A DNA stretch of 64,000 bases from positions 186,001 to 250,000 of the forward strand of contig CAWFYJ010000003.1 in NCBI GenBank assembly GCA_963820055.1, read 5' to 3'. This DNA is from RHKX01 sp963820055. Its GTDB lineage: Bacteria > Actinomycetota > Thermoleophilia > Solirubrobacterales > 70-9. The position numbers and the translations under genes are program-made. Below the pieces are notes generated by a model. That model ran no database searches. It was not told the origin of the DNA and was given only the letters and a program-made list of their open reading frames with translations. Shown piece by piece: positions 15,953-24,337 of the stretch; within the stretch, counting starts at the first letter, position 1, and every line of letters begins with the position of its first letter.

Positions 15953-17904
15953 GGCAGGCGGCGCTGGAACCAGACGAACCCGGCTCCGAGCAGTACGGTG
16001 AGCCCGCCGAGCCCGCCGAGCAGAACCGGCGTCGCCGGGGCCTCGAACTTGTCATCGGCCTTCGTCTCCGCGGGGGTCGCCGAATCGCCGGAGTTGGCGG
16101 CGATCCGCTCGCGGTCGGCGCCGCTTGCGCTCAACTCGTTCTCAGTCACGGCACCGGCGCCGGCGCCGGCGCCACCACTCTTAGTCCCCGAGCCGGTGTC
16201 GGCCGACCCGCCGCCGGTGCCGCCGGTGCCGCCGCCGGCTCCGTAGAGATCGTTGAGCCCCGTCCCGGTGCTGCCGTAATCCGGTGTCGTGTAGCTGGGA
16301 GTCGTGTAGGTGCCGCTGCCGGTCGTCGAATTCGTCGTGTCGTTCTTCGGCGGCTTCGGCGCCCGCGCCACGGCCTCGAGCGGGAACTCGGCGCTGTAGG
16401 CGGCCGCGAGCCCCTGGGCGGTGACCCAGACCGGCGTCTGGTCGCTGGCGCTCGAGTACTCGTAGTGGCCGTCGGAGCGCTGCCGCTTCTTCAGATACTT
16501 GTAGGCGCTCGTGCCCTTCGGGCGGAAGGAGCCGGGGTTGCCGCCGCCGGCGACGATCCCCTGCATCGCCCACGCGCTCGACTGGGTGTTCGACGAGGCG
16601 CCGTTGACGAGCGACCAGCCTCCGGTCCCGTGCTGGGAGTCCGCGAGCCAGGCCTTTGCCTTCTTGATCTGGTCGTTGCCCCCGGGCGCGACGGCGAGCG
16701 CCTGCATGACGGCTCCGGTGCTGTCGGGCTCGCTGCTCGCCCCCGCGACCGAACCCCAGCCGCCGTTCTTGTTCTGGGCCTTGCGCAGCCACTTCGACGA
16801 TTTCCCGAGCTTCGACTTGTCGACCTTGGCGGCCCGCTGGGCGATGATCGCGTAGGCGGTCAGGTTGATCTGCTGCTGGTAGGAGCCGTCGCGGTTCTTG
16901 CGATCGCGCAGCTCGGCGACGAGGTCGCGGCCGGCGAAGGTGCGGGGCTGCACACCGGCGCCGACGAGGGCGATGATCGTCCGCTCGAGGTCCCCGGTCG
17001 AGGTGATCGAGGCGGCGTTGCGGCGCAGATAGGAGACCGGGTTGTTCCCGGAGCGGCGGACGTCGAGCGGGTTGACGCCGGCGGCCTCGAGGCCGAGCAT
17101 CGCCCAGCCGGTCATGCCGACGCTCGAGTCGGCGCCGGGCTCGGTGCCGTAGCCGCCGTTCTTGTTCTGGGCGCCGACCAGCCACTTCTTGGCGTTCGGG
17201 CCGCCCGACCGCGCTTGGCTGTCCACCGGGACGATCAGCGGGCCGGCGACGCAGAGTGCGAGGACGATGCAGGCGGCGATCCGTCCGATCGGCCGGTCGC
17301 GCCACTGGTAGTCGAACCGGTCCCGGTACCGGTCGAGCATCCTCACGAGTGCTGGGCCCGCGGCAAGCATCAGGGTGAAGTTACCCGCTGCATGGATCAC
17401 ATTGAACGGTATTCCGCGGGCCGACAGTGCCAGGTACCTGTCGAATGACTGCTCGCCTCCATAGCTGACCATCACCGAGAGGTCGAGGAGGGCGCCGTAT
17501 GCGAAGCCCGCGACCGCGGCCCAGATCGCCAGCTGGAGGCGGCCGAGCCGGCGGCCGCTGACTCGCGCCAGCACAGCGCCGCCGATCCCGACCATCCCCC
17601 ACCCCGCCATCTGCCATGGCGTCCAGGGGCCCTGACCGAGCCAGAAGTTCGAGACGAGACCGGAGATGGCGCCGACGGCGAAGCCCGGCCCACCGCCGAG
17701 CGCGTAGCCGGCGAGGAGGGCGACGTCGGTCGTCGCCACGAGGTTCGGGATCGGGGCCAGGGCGACCCGGCCGGCGACGCCGAGCGCGGCCAGCGCGGCG
17801 ACGGCGGCGACGATCCGCGCCGACGGGCGCGACCGCTCGAACCAGGCGAACCCGGCGAGGATCGCCGTCGCGAGGATCAGGAGCGATGCGGCCTGCCAGC
17901 TCAT
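15949..17904 (-). CDS. cbrT: ECF transporter S component CbrT fused to squalene-cyclase-like repeats
   Basis: The 651-residue protein has two parts. Residues 1-190 are a multi-helix ECF S component (IPNLVATTDVALLAGYALGG, then SNFWLGQGPWTPWQMAGW). After another helix, residues about 225-520 form an extracytoplasmic prenyltransferase/squalene-oxidase repeat domain with repeats QNKNGGYGT, KNRDGSYQQ, QNKNGGWGS, QHGTGGWSL and QRSDGHYEY. A Gly/Ser/Thr-rich linker and a C-terminal helix (VLLGGLGGLTVLLGAGFVWF) end it. The repeat fold is that of the alpha domain of intrinsic factor and transcobalamin. With the riboswitch and DUF4430 genes upstream, cobalamin is the likely substrate. The ATG overlaps the cbrU stop. 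Confidence 0.85.
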   Translation of the reverse strand: MSWQAASLLILATAILAGFAWFERSRPSARIVAAVAALAALGVAGRVALAPIPNLVATTDVALLAGYALGGGPGFAVGAISGLVSNFWLGQGPWTPWQMAGWGMVGIGGAVLARVSGRRLGRLQLAIWAAVAGFAYGALLDLSVMVSYGGEQSFDRYLALSARGIPFNVIHAAGNFTLMLAAGPALVRMLDRYRDRFDYQWRDRPIGRIAACIVLALCVAGPLIVPVDSQARSGGPNAKKWLVGAQNKNGGYGTEPGADSSVGMTGWAMLGLEAAGVNPLDVRRSGNNPVSYLRRNAASITSTGDLERTIIALVGAGVQPRTFAGRDLVAELRDRKNRDGSYQQQINLTAYAIIAQRAAKVDKSKLGKSSKWLRKAQNKNGGWGSVAGASSEPDSTGAVMQALAVAPGGNDQIKKAKAWLADSQHGTGGWSLVNGASSNTQSSAWAMQGIVAGGGNPGSFRPKGTSAYKYLKKRQRSDGHYEYSSASDQTPVWVTAQGLAAAYSAEFPLEAVARAPKPPKNDTTNSTTGSGTYTTPSYTTPDYGSTGTGLNDLYGAGGGTGGTGGGSADTGSGTKSGGAGAGAGAVTENELSASGADRERIAANSGDSATPAETKADDKFEAPATPVLLGGLGGLTVLLGAGFVWFQRRLP

Positions 17905-19529
17905 CGCGCACCCCCCGGGGCCGCCGGTTGCGACTCCGTCGTCAGCAACGCCGCCCCGTCCTCGGGCAGGATCGCCCGGCCGCCTGTGATCCGAGCGGTT
18001 TCGGTCGCGAAGTACCAGCCGCCGCCGAGCACCTCGAGCGGGGAGCCGTCGGCGATCACCCGGCCGCGGGCGAGGAGCACGACCCGGTCGGCGAAGCGGG
18101 CGGCGAACTCGACGTCGTGGGTCGCCACGAGCAACGCGGCGCCGCGATCGGCGAGCTCGGCGATCCAGGCCGCCAGGTCTTCCTTGCGGCCGCGGTCGAG
18201 GCCGCGCGTCGGCTCGTCGAGACAGATCAGCCCGCCGGGCTCGCCACCGGCCCCACGACCCGCCATCGCGATCGCCAGCGCGAGCCGCTGGCGCTCCCCC
18301 CCGGAGAGGTCGCGCGGGTCGGCATCGCCGGGGACGTCGAGCCCAACCGCGGCGAGGGCGGCAACCCCGGCGGCGCCGGGCAGTTCCTCGTCGACCCGCT
18401 CGCGGACGAAGTAGTCGTCGGGCCGCTGCCCGAGCATCGCGGCCCCTCCCGGCACCGAGATCGATCCGGACACGGCGTCGAGGATTCCCGCCGCCGTCCG
18501 CAGGAGCGTCGTCTTGCCGGCGCCGTTCGGTCCCATCAGCGCGACCCGCTCGCCGGGCTCGACGGCCAGGTCGACCCCGCGGAGGACCTCCCGGAGCTCC
18601 TCCCCCGCCCGCAGCTCGACCCGCAGCCTCCGGCAGCGCAGCCCGAGACCGTCGCCCGTACCCGCCTCCGGGCCTGGAGCCGAAGGCGCGACCCCGACCG
18701 GCGCCAGCCCGGCGCGGATGTGGGTGCGGGCCTCCTTGACGGTGACCGGGCTCAGCTGGATGCCCGCGAGATCGAAAAGCCGCGTCGCCGGGGTCGCCAG
18801 CTCGGGAGCCTCGCGCAGCGCCATCCGGCCGAAGGCCGGCGGCGCGCCGTCGAAGAGGATCCGGCCGTCGTCGAGCGCGACGACCCGGTCGGCGGCCGAC
18901 AGACAGCGCTCGAGGCGGTGCTCGCCGAGCAGGACGGTCACTCCCCACTCCTCGTTCAGCCTGCGGAGCAGGGCGATCAGCTCGTCGCCGGCCACCGGGT
19001 CGAGCTGTGAGGTCGGCTCGTCGAGCAGGAGCAACGGCGGCCCGGTCACGAGGGCGGCGCCGAGGGCGACGCGCTGGAGCTCGCCGCCGGAGAGGGAGTC
19101 CGTCGTCCGGTCGAGCAGCGGCTCGATCGCGAGCGCGAGCGCGGTCTCTTCGACGGCGCGGGCCGCCTCCACCCCGCTCGCGCCGCGCAGCTCGAGCGGC
19201 AGCTCGAGCTCGGCGCGGACCGTCGTCGAGACGATCTGGGTCTCGGGCTCCTGGGCGACGAAGCCGACCTCGGTCGCGAGCTCGGCCGGACCGGTCGTCC
19301 GGGTCGATCGCCCGCCGACGGCAATCTCACCGGCGATCTCGCCGCCGTGGAAGTGCGGGACGAGCCCGCATGCGGCGCGGAGGAGCGTGCTCTTGCCGGA
19401 CCCCGAGCGCCCGGCGAGGACGACGAACTCGCCGGCCTCGAGCCGGAGGTCGATCCCGCCGAGAGCAGTCGTCGCCGCGCCCGGATAGCGGTATTCGAGT
19501 GCCTCGATCTCGAGAGCGGGCTCAGCCAC
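17901..19529 (-). CDS. cbrU: Duplicated ECF ATPase (CbrU, EcfA1-EcfA2 fusion)
   Basis: The 542-residue protein contains two complete ABC ATPase domains in one chain. The first has Walker A GRSGSGKST (about 40-48), signature LSGGELQR and Walker B LLLLDEPTSQLD. The second has GPNGAGKTT (about 330-338), LSGGERQRLAL and LICLDEPTRGLD. Such fused pairs energise ECF vitamin transporters. It overlaps cbrV by 8 bp and cbrT by 4 bp, so T, A and S components are made in order from one mRNA. Confidence 0.92.
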   Translation of the reverse strand: MAEPALEIEALEYRYPGAATTALGGIDLRLEAGEFVVLAGRSGSGKSTLLRAACGLVPHFHGGEIAGEIAVGGRSTRTTGPAELATEVGFVAQEPETQIVSTTVRAELELPLELRGASGVEAARAVEETALALAIEPLLDRTTDSLSGGELQRVALGAALVTGPPLLLLDEPTSQLDPVAGDELIALLRRLNEEWGVTVLLGEHRLERCLSAADRVVALDDGRILFDGAPPAFGRMALREAPELATPATRLFDLAGIQLSPVTVKEARTHIRAGLAPVGVAPSAPGPEAGTGDGLGLRCRRLRVELRAGEELREVLRGVDLAVEPGERVALMGPNGAGKTTLLRTAAGILDAVSGSISVPGGAAMLGQRPDDYFVRERVDEELPGAAGVAALAAVGLDVPGDADPRDLSGGERQRLALAIAMAGRGAGGEPGGLICLDEPTRGLDRGRKEDLAAWIAELADRGAALLVATHDVEFAARFADRVVLLARGRVIADGSPLEVLGGGWYFATETARITGGRAILPEDGAALLTTESQPAAPGGAR

Positions 19530-20418
19530 GGAGCGCCCTTCGGCGGTGGAGCAGGTCGGGGACGAGCGGCGCGAGGGCGACGATCGGGACCGCGACGACG
19601 AGGAGCAGGGTCGGCCCGTCGAGGTCCATCGTGATCCGCGGATAGGCGTCGAAGGAGGCGACCGACGCGATCGCGGCTGCGACGATGAGCCCGAGGCCGG
19701 CGAGTCCGGAGGCGAGCAGCCCGAGCTCGCCGCGTTCGCGGGGATGCCGCGGCAGCCGCGAGCGGATCCCGAGTCCGTAGCCGCGGAGCTCGAGGGTCGC
19801 GGCGATGTCGACGGAGCGGTCGAGGGAGCCGGCGACGAGCCGCCTCGTCAACGCGGTCCGCCCGACCGGCGCGGCCGCGGGGCCGCGAAGGCGCCCGGCC
19901 TCGGCCATCCGGGCGCCGTCGGCCGCGGCGAGCGGGACGAGTCTGCTGACGAGGGTCGCCGTCAGCGCCGACCGCGAGGCGACCGGCCGGATCGCCCGCA
20001 GCACCTTGTCGGGGTCGACGCAAGCCGACCAGACTGCGAAGACGAGCAGGGCGACGAGGATGCGCAGGGCGAGGACCGCGCCCTCGGCGAGCGCCTCGAG
20101 GGTGATGTCGATCTGGCCGACGACGGGGAAGTCGAATCCGCGGATCAGGATCGTCGCTCCGCGCTGCGAGGCGATCGCGTTGACGGCGATCACCATCACC
20201 GCCAGCCCGAACGACCAGCGGAGGGGCTGGGCGATGCTGCGCCGGGCGCCGGATGCGACCCCGATCGCGGCCGCCGCGCCCCCGGCGGCGATCAGGACGA
20301 GCGGATGCGCGAACGTGAAGGCGATGACGGCAAGGGGCGCCAGGCAGACGGCGGCGATCCAGGGGCGGGCGCGGCCGAGCGGGCCGGGCCGCGGCGCATA
20401 GGCGAGCATCGCCCTCAT
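19522..20418 (-). CDS. cbrV: ECF transporter T component (CbrV)
   Basis: The 298-residue membrane protein has about six helices and the two coupling-helix motifs expected for EcfT: EAGRLRG at about residue 171-177 and LELRGYG some 30 residues later. These bind the two ATPase domains. The ATG at 20418 shares ATGA with the stop of the lipoprotein gene; a second ATG lies three codons inside. The in-frame extension further upstream is antisense-like and rejected. Confidence 0.88.
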   Translation of the reverse strand: MRAMLAYAPRPGPLGRARPWIAAVCLAPLAVIAFTFAHPLVLIAAGGAAAAIGVASGARRSIAQPLRWSFGLAVMVIAVNAIASQRGATILIRGFDFPVVGQIDITLEALAEGAVLALRILVALLVFAVWSACVDPDKVLRAIRPVASRSALTATLVSRLVPLAAADGARMAEAGRLRGPAAAPVGRTALTRRLVAGSLDRSVDIAATLELRGYGLGIRSRLPRHPRERGELGLLASGLAGLGLIVAAAIASVASFDAYPRITMDLDGPTLLLVVAVPIVALAPLVPDLLHRRRALRG

Positions 20419-21383
20419 CGGCAGCCCTCCTCGGCACCGGCGCCGGTGCCGTCGGGTGCGGGGACGGCCTGGGTGTCGGCGCCGTCGACGGCGACGGCGT
20501 AGCGGTCGCGGAGCGCGTCCGCACCGAAGCTCAGGGCCGCCGCCGCCGTGGCATCGGCGTCGGTGCCCGTCACGACCCACGTCGGCTGGTCCTCGCCGTC
20601 ACGGACCGCGGCGATGAGCCCCCCGCCGTCGAGCTGCTCGGCGGCCCGTCCGTGGGAGTCGTCGATCGTCAGCCGGGGACCGTCACCGCACCGGACGAAC
20701 TGCGCGTAGACGCCGCTGGTACCCGGCCCGGCCTCGATCTGGCGAGCGGCAGGGTCGGATCGGAGCGCATCCCAGGGACCGACGAGGATGCGCAGCTCGT
20801 CGGGGGACTCCTGCGGCTTCGCCGGGGTCTCGACCGGAGCATCGGCCCCCTCGCCGGAAAGCGCCGCAGCGACCGCATCGCAGGCGTCGCGAACGGTGAA
20901 GCACTGAATCACGGTCGCGGGCGGGTCGCCGCTCTCCCCGTGCAGGAACGGCTCGGGCCAGGAGCCGACGACCGCGGGCACCCGATAGGCCTCAGCCCAG
21001 TAGCGGTAGTCCCACCAGACCCGGTCGCCCGGCTCCATCTTCGTCTCCCCCGCGCCGATGTCGGAGTAGTAGCCGTTGACGAAGAAGAACCAGTCCTCCT
21101 GCCCGCCGCCGGCCGTGCTCCCGGCATAGCCGTCGATCGAGTCGACGAAGTTGTCGCCGTAGGAGGTGTCGACGTCGGCGTTCTCGTCGAGGACGCGGAC
21201 GACCGTGTCCGACTCGGTCGGGTCGGACACGGTCGCGTCGACCATCGGCACCGCCCCGAACTCACGGGTGACGCGCAGGTTCGCCTCGCCCTCGGAGGCC
21301 TCGCCGGCGCCGAACCCGCAGCCGACCGCCGCGACGGCGCAGAACAGCGCCGCCGCGGCGAATCTGTATGCGGCTCCGGTCAT
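20415..21383 (-). CDS. DUF4430-domain lipoprotein of the cobalamin ECF system
   Basis: The 322-residue protein has a lipoprotein signal (AAALFCAVAAVGC, Cys at residue 22) and a DUF4430 domain at about residues 35-140. The core reads EDWFFFVNGYYSDIGAGE followed by GDRVWWDYRYW. DUF4430 is the fold of the beta domain of intrinsic factor/transcobalamin, which closes over bound cobalamin. A second extracellular part with no recognised family fills the C-terminal half. It probably captures cobalamin at the membrane for CbrT. It lies 22 bp after the first DUF4430 gene. Confidence 0.85.
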   Translation of the reverse strand: MTGAAYRFAAAALFCAVAAVGCGFGAGEASEGEANLRVTREFGAVPMVDATVSDPTESDTVVRVLDENADVDTSYGDNFVDSIDGYAGSTAGGGQEDWFFFVNGYYSDIGAGETKMEPGDRVWWDYRYWAEAYRVPAVVGSWPEPFLHGESGDPPATVIQCFTVRDACDAVAAALSGEGADAPVETPAKPQESPDELRILVGPWDALRSDPAARQIEAGPGTSGVYAQFVRCGDGPRLTIDDSHGRAAEQLDGGGLIAAVRDGEDQPTWVVTGTDADATAAAALSFGADALRDRYAVAVDGADTQAVPAPDGTGAGAEEGCR

Positions 21384-21405
21384 TCCGGCGAACCCCGGCG
21401 GAGCC

Positions 21406-22395
21406 TCATCCCCGGCGCTTCACCTGCTCGCACGAGCTGAACTTCGAGCTCGTCCCGCGCGAGATGATCAGCCGGTCGCGTCCGGGGCCGCAGTTGATCC
21501 GGTCGGGCGCCGCTCCGCGGCGGGCATCGATCTCGTCCTTGCCGGCTCCGGCGAGGATTCGCTCGGCGCCGGCGCCGCCGGTGATCCGGTCGGCGCGCCT
21601 GGTGCCGCCGACCGTGCCCCCATAGCCCGGCGGGCACTCACCGACGGGAGCGGTGCAGACCGTCACCGCGTTCGAGGGGATCGATCCCGCGCGGGTGGCG
21701 CGCAGAGCCGCGGTCCGCCGGTCGAGCGTGACCGTCGTCCGTCCCTCGGCGTCGGTCGGAGCCGCGGCTCCGGTGACGTCGACGCCGGTGGCGGGGCTGA
21801 CGTCGCCGTTGTCGGCGTAGGAGCGAACCTTCACCGCGAACGGCACTCCGGGCTTCGCGGTCGCGGGAGCCCTGAGCGCGAGCTCGTCCGGAATCGGGTC
21901 GTTGAAGTCGTCGATCAGGTACCAGAGGATCTCGTCGCCGCGGGAGATTTGAGTCTGGTCGGCGCCCGCGAACGATGCCGCGTGGTTGACCTTCAGGTAC
22001 CAGTAGCCGGTCGATGGCGCGACCGCCGACCCGATCCGGCAGATGCCGAGTCCGAAGTCGAAGAAGTCGGTCACCCCGAGCGGGTCGATCCGGTCGTCGA
22101 TCGTCGCCGCGTTGGCGAGCTGGCCGAGCGCGGTCGACCCGGAGACCGCGACTCGATCGCCCGATCCGCCCGTCCCGGGGCCGAAACAATCGGCCTTCCG
22201 GCTCGTCTCGAGCTTCACCGGCCCGGTCAGCTGGGTGCCCTCGGCGAGGGTCTTGGATTTGGAGTCGACGACGCGGAGATCGGCCGGCGTCGTCTGGATC
22301 GCGGCCTCGGCGAGCGAGGCGAATGACAACGCGAACAGACAGGAGCACAGGAGAACCTGCGCGGCTGAACGCACGCGAAAGGTAGGTGTTGGCAC
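21406..22395 (-). CDS. Secreted DUF4430-like protein with RTX-type repeats
   Basis: This 329-residue protein starts at a GTG (22395) with GAGGAAAGG upstream. It has a Sec signal peptide (AAQVLLCSCLFALSFASLAEA), a DUF4430-like region containing STGYWYLKVNH and GDEILWYLIDD, an Ig-like stretch, and C-terminal glycine/aspartate repeats. The repeats include GGAGAERILAGAGKDEI and CGPGRDRLII, resembling hemolysin-type calcium repeats. It is the first gene after the cobalamin riboswitch, so a role in extracellular cobalamin binding is likely. There is no lipobox and no membrane anchor, so it may be released or held by the repeats. Confidence 0.8.
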   Translation of the reverse strand: MPTPTFRVRSAAQVLLCSCLFALSFASLAEAAIQTTPADLRVVDSKSKTLAEGTQLTGPVKLETSRKADCFGPGTGGSGDRVAVSGSTALGQLANAATIDDRIDPLGVTDFFDFGLGICRIGSAVAPSTGYWYLKVNHAASFAGADQTQISRGDEILWYLIDDFNDPIPDELALRAPATAKPGVPFAVKVRSYADNGDVSPATGVDVTGAAAPTDAEGRTTVTLDRRTAALRATRAGSIPSNAVTVCTAPVGECPPGYGGTVGGTRRADRITGGAGAERILAGAGKDEIDARRGAAPDRINCGPGRDRLIISRGTSSKFSSCEQVKRRG

Positions 22396-22435
22396 GGAGC
22401 CACCCTTTCCTCGAGGGTTTAAATGGGCTCGGCCG

Positions 22436-22580
22436 GGGCAGGTCTCCTGGCTTCCGGGACTGGTGCCGCGCCTTCCCGGGACCTCGTCGGACCCAGTGGC
22501 CGGCGGCCGAACCGCCTGGCGACACCCTCACCCGGTCACAGTGGCGGGACCGCGCCGGTTTCTCACCGGACTTCCCTTGA
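22436..22580 (-). promoter_or_regulatory. Cobalamin (AdoCbl) riboswitch
   Basis: Reading on the minus strand, the leader has GGGAAGTCCGGTGAGAAACC near 22576-22557, CCCGCCACTGT near 22548-22538 and AGCCAGGAGACCTGCC near 22452-22437. These are the conserved blocks of the cobalamin riboswitch, including the B12 box, in the right order. It ends about 40 bases before the GTG of the first DUF4430 gene, whose ribosome site it could mask when cobalamin is bound. No terminator with a U-run follows, so translational control is likelier. Confidence 0.95.
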
Positions 22581-22683
22581 ACCACCGACCGTATGTAGTG
22601 CGGCCACCATACTCCGCGCCGCCGGACGAGGCCGAACACTGCGGGACCCGACAGCCCCGGCGCCCGGCCATAGAGTCCGGGCC

Positions 22684-22788
22684 CTGACGATCCGAGGAAG
22701 GCGAGTCCTGGCCCCGGCGGCCGCAGTCGCGGCGGCGCTGACGATGAGCGCCTGCGGCGTCAGCATCGGCGATGCGGTCAGCAAGTAG
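22684..22788 (+). pseudogene. Small lipoprotein-like frame (34 codons, CTG start or remnant)
   Basis: The frame encodes a basic start, a hydrophobic stretch (VLAPAAAVAAALTMSAC) ending in a lipobox-like MSAC, and only ten more residues before a stop. No ATG, GTG or TTG start fits; only a CTG at 22684 does. It looks like the beginning of a lost lipoprotein gene, or a very small lipoprotein. Both readings are weak. Confidence 0.3.
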
Positions 22789-22794
22789 CAACGG

Positions 22795-22826
22795 GAGGAC
22801 GCCGAGCGCGCGGCATCCGGGTCAGC
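22795..22826. repeat. Direct repeat copy A (32 bp, spaced 100 bp from copy B)
   Basis: This 32-bp segment recurs at 22895-22926 with three mismatches, exactly 100 bp later. Copy B covers the 3' end of the cyclic-nucleotide-binding gene. Between the copies a perfect hairpin GCGAAGC-GT-GCTTCGC lies at about 22867-22882. Confidence 0.7.
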
Positions 22827-22894
22827 GCCAGCTGAAGCCGGAGCCCGCGGATCAAGGACGCAGGAGGCGAAGCGTGCTTCGCACGTGAGCCGAC

Positions 22895-22926
22895 GAGGAC
22901 GCCGAGCCCGCGGCCACCGGGTCAGC
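22895..22926. repeat. Direct repeat copy B, overlapping a gene 3' end
   Basis: See copy A at 22795-22826. This copy contains the stop codon of the gene at 22922-23308, so copy A may be a relic of a duplication of that gene end. A similar GCCGAGCCCGC core recurs near 40948. Confidence 0.65.
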
Positions 22927-23308
22927 TGGAGCGTTCTTCGATGGTCTGTTGGAGCTGCTCGAGAACCTCGGGCATGGCCTTGCGCATGCGCGGGATCTCC
23001 CAGCTCTCGATCTTGAGCGCACGGATCGGCGAGGTGGCGACGACCGACGCCGAGCGCTCCTGGCGCTCGAGCAGGCCCTGCTCGCCGAAGACGTCGCCGG
23101 GCCCGAGCTCGGCGATCGTCTCGCCCCCACGCTCGACCTTGGCGGTGCCGCTCTCGATCGCGTAGAAGTCGTTCGAGTAGCCGCCCTCCTGAATGACTGC
23201 CTTCCCCTCGGGGAACTCGACGAGCATCGTGAACGGAGCGATCTTGCTCAGTTTGCTCTCGTCGACATCCTTGAAGAGCTCGAATTTCTTGAGGCTGCTT
23301 GGGTCCAT
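22922..23308 (-). CDS. Stand-alone cyclic-nucleotide-binding domain protein
   Basis: The 128-residue protein is a single CNMP-binding beta-roll: FKDVDESKLSKIAPF, then FPEGKAVIQEGGYSNDFYAI, then the phosphate-binding cassette FGEQGLLERQERSASVVA with the conserved Glu and Arg. There is no DNA-binding or channel domain. Such small proteins may sense cAMP or act as structural partners. The upstream 80 bp separate it from the divergent znuA gene. Confidence 0.88.
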   Translation of the reverse strand: MDPSSLKKFELFKDVDESKLSKIAPFTMLVEFPEGKAVIQEGGYSNDFYAIESGTAKVERGGETIAELGPGDVFGEQGLLERQERSASVVATSPIRALKIESWEIPRMRKAMPEVLEQLQQTIEERSS

Positions 23309-23378
23309 CGGTTCCTCCCGGGCGTTCGCGTGGGCCTCAAGCTATCCGATCGCCGCGCGGAAGCCCGGGGACCTGCGA

Positions 23379-23405
23379 TACATTCCCTAGGTGCGAACGA
23401 TTCTC
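23379..23405 (+). promoter_or_regulatory. znuA -10 element and Zur-like box over the start codon
   Basis: A -10 hexamer TACATT (23379-23384) lies seven bases before the GTG start, so transcription probably begins at or next to the start codon. The sequence GCGAACGATTCTCA (23393-23406) matches the box before znuB in ten of fourteen positions, consistent with Zur control. Confidence 0.55.
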
Positions 23406-24326
23406 ACTTTCTTTATCGCTATGGCCCTGCCTGGGGTCGTGGCGAGCGGCTGCGGCGAGAGCACGGCCGAACCCGCAGACGGCCCCGCGGTCGTGGCTAC
23501 CACGTCGCAGGCGGCCGACATGGCGCGCAACGTCGTCGGCGGCCACGGCGAGGTGACCCAGATCCTTGCGGCCAACGCCGACCCGCACGAATACGAGCCG
23601 CAGCCGAGCGATGCCGAGGCCCTCGCGAACGCCGACCTGATCATCCGCTCCGGGGGAGACGTCGACGAATGGCTCGACCAGCTGATCGAGAGCTCGGGAA
23701 GCGACGCCCCGGTCCTGATCCTCGAGGACCACGTCGACCGGCTCGAGGCCGACGGTGAGGCCGACCCGCACTGGTGGCAGGATCCGCGCAACGGTCTTCT
23801 CGCCGTCGGCGCGACCCGCGAAGAGCTCGACCGCATCGACCCCGCGAATGCGAGGGCGTTCGACGCGAATGCGCGGAGCTATTCGGCGGACCTCGAGCGG
23901 CTCGACGCGCGGATCGCCGACTGCATGAGCCGGGTGCCGCCCGCCCGCCGGAAGCTGGTGACGAGCCACGACGCGCTCGGCTACTACGCGAACCGCTACG
24001 ACATCGAGGTGATCGGAGCCGCGATCCCGGCGCTGACGACTCAGGCGCAGGCGTCGGCCGGCGAGACGGCCGACCTGATCGACCTGATCCGGCGCGAGGG
24101 CGTTTCGACGATCTTCCCCGAGGCCGGAGTCAGCCCCGACCTCGAGCGTGCGATCGCCGACGAGGCCGGGGCGAGGATCGGCGGCGAGCTCTGGGCCGAC
24201 ACGCTCGGCCCGCCCGGTTCGGGCGCGGAGACGTACGTCGGGTCGCTCGAAGCGAACACGCGGGAGCTCGTCGACGGCTTCAGCGACGGCGCGACGACGT
24301 GCCGGATCGGCGCCGGCGGCTCGTGA
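23391..24326 (+). CDS. znuA: Zinc ABC transporter substrate-binding lipoprotein (ZnuA-like)
   Basis: The 311-residue protein has a lipoprotein signal ending SGC at about residue 21 and the cluster A-I metal-binding fold. ANADPHEYEPQPSD gives one His ligand, DPHWWQDP the second and VTSHDALGYY the third. An Asp/Glu late in the chain (IFPEAGVS) fits the fourth position. No His-rich loop is present. The GTG at 23391 appears leaderless. Zur and the permease/ATPase genes follow, which supports zinc rather than manganese as substrate. Confidence 0.9.
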   Translation: MRTILTFFIAMALPGVVASGCGESTAEPADGPAVVATTSQAADMARNVVGGHGEVTQILAANADPHEYEPQPSDAEALANADLIIRSGGDVDEWLDQLIESSGSDAPVLILEDHVDRLEADGEADPHWWQDPRNGLLAVGATREELDRIDPANARAFDANARSYSADLERLDARIADCMSRVPPARRKLVTSHDALGYYANRYDIEVIGAAIPALTTQAQASAGETADLIDLIRREGVSTIFPEAGVSPDLERAIADEAGARIGGELWADTLGPPGSGAETYVGSLEANTRELVDGFSDGATTCRIGAGGS

Positions 24327-24337
24327 TCGCGACCCGG

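Noticed and set aside
17905..18948. N-terminal extension of CbrT to about 1000 residues
   Set aside because: The added part is Arg-rich shadow sequence inside the CbrU ATPase gene; the ATG at 17904 fits the overlap and the membrane topology.
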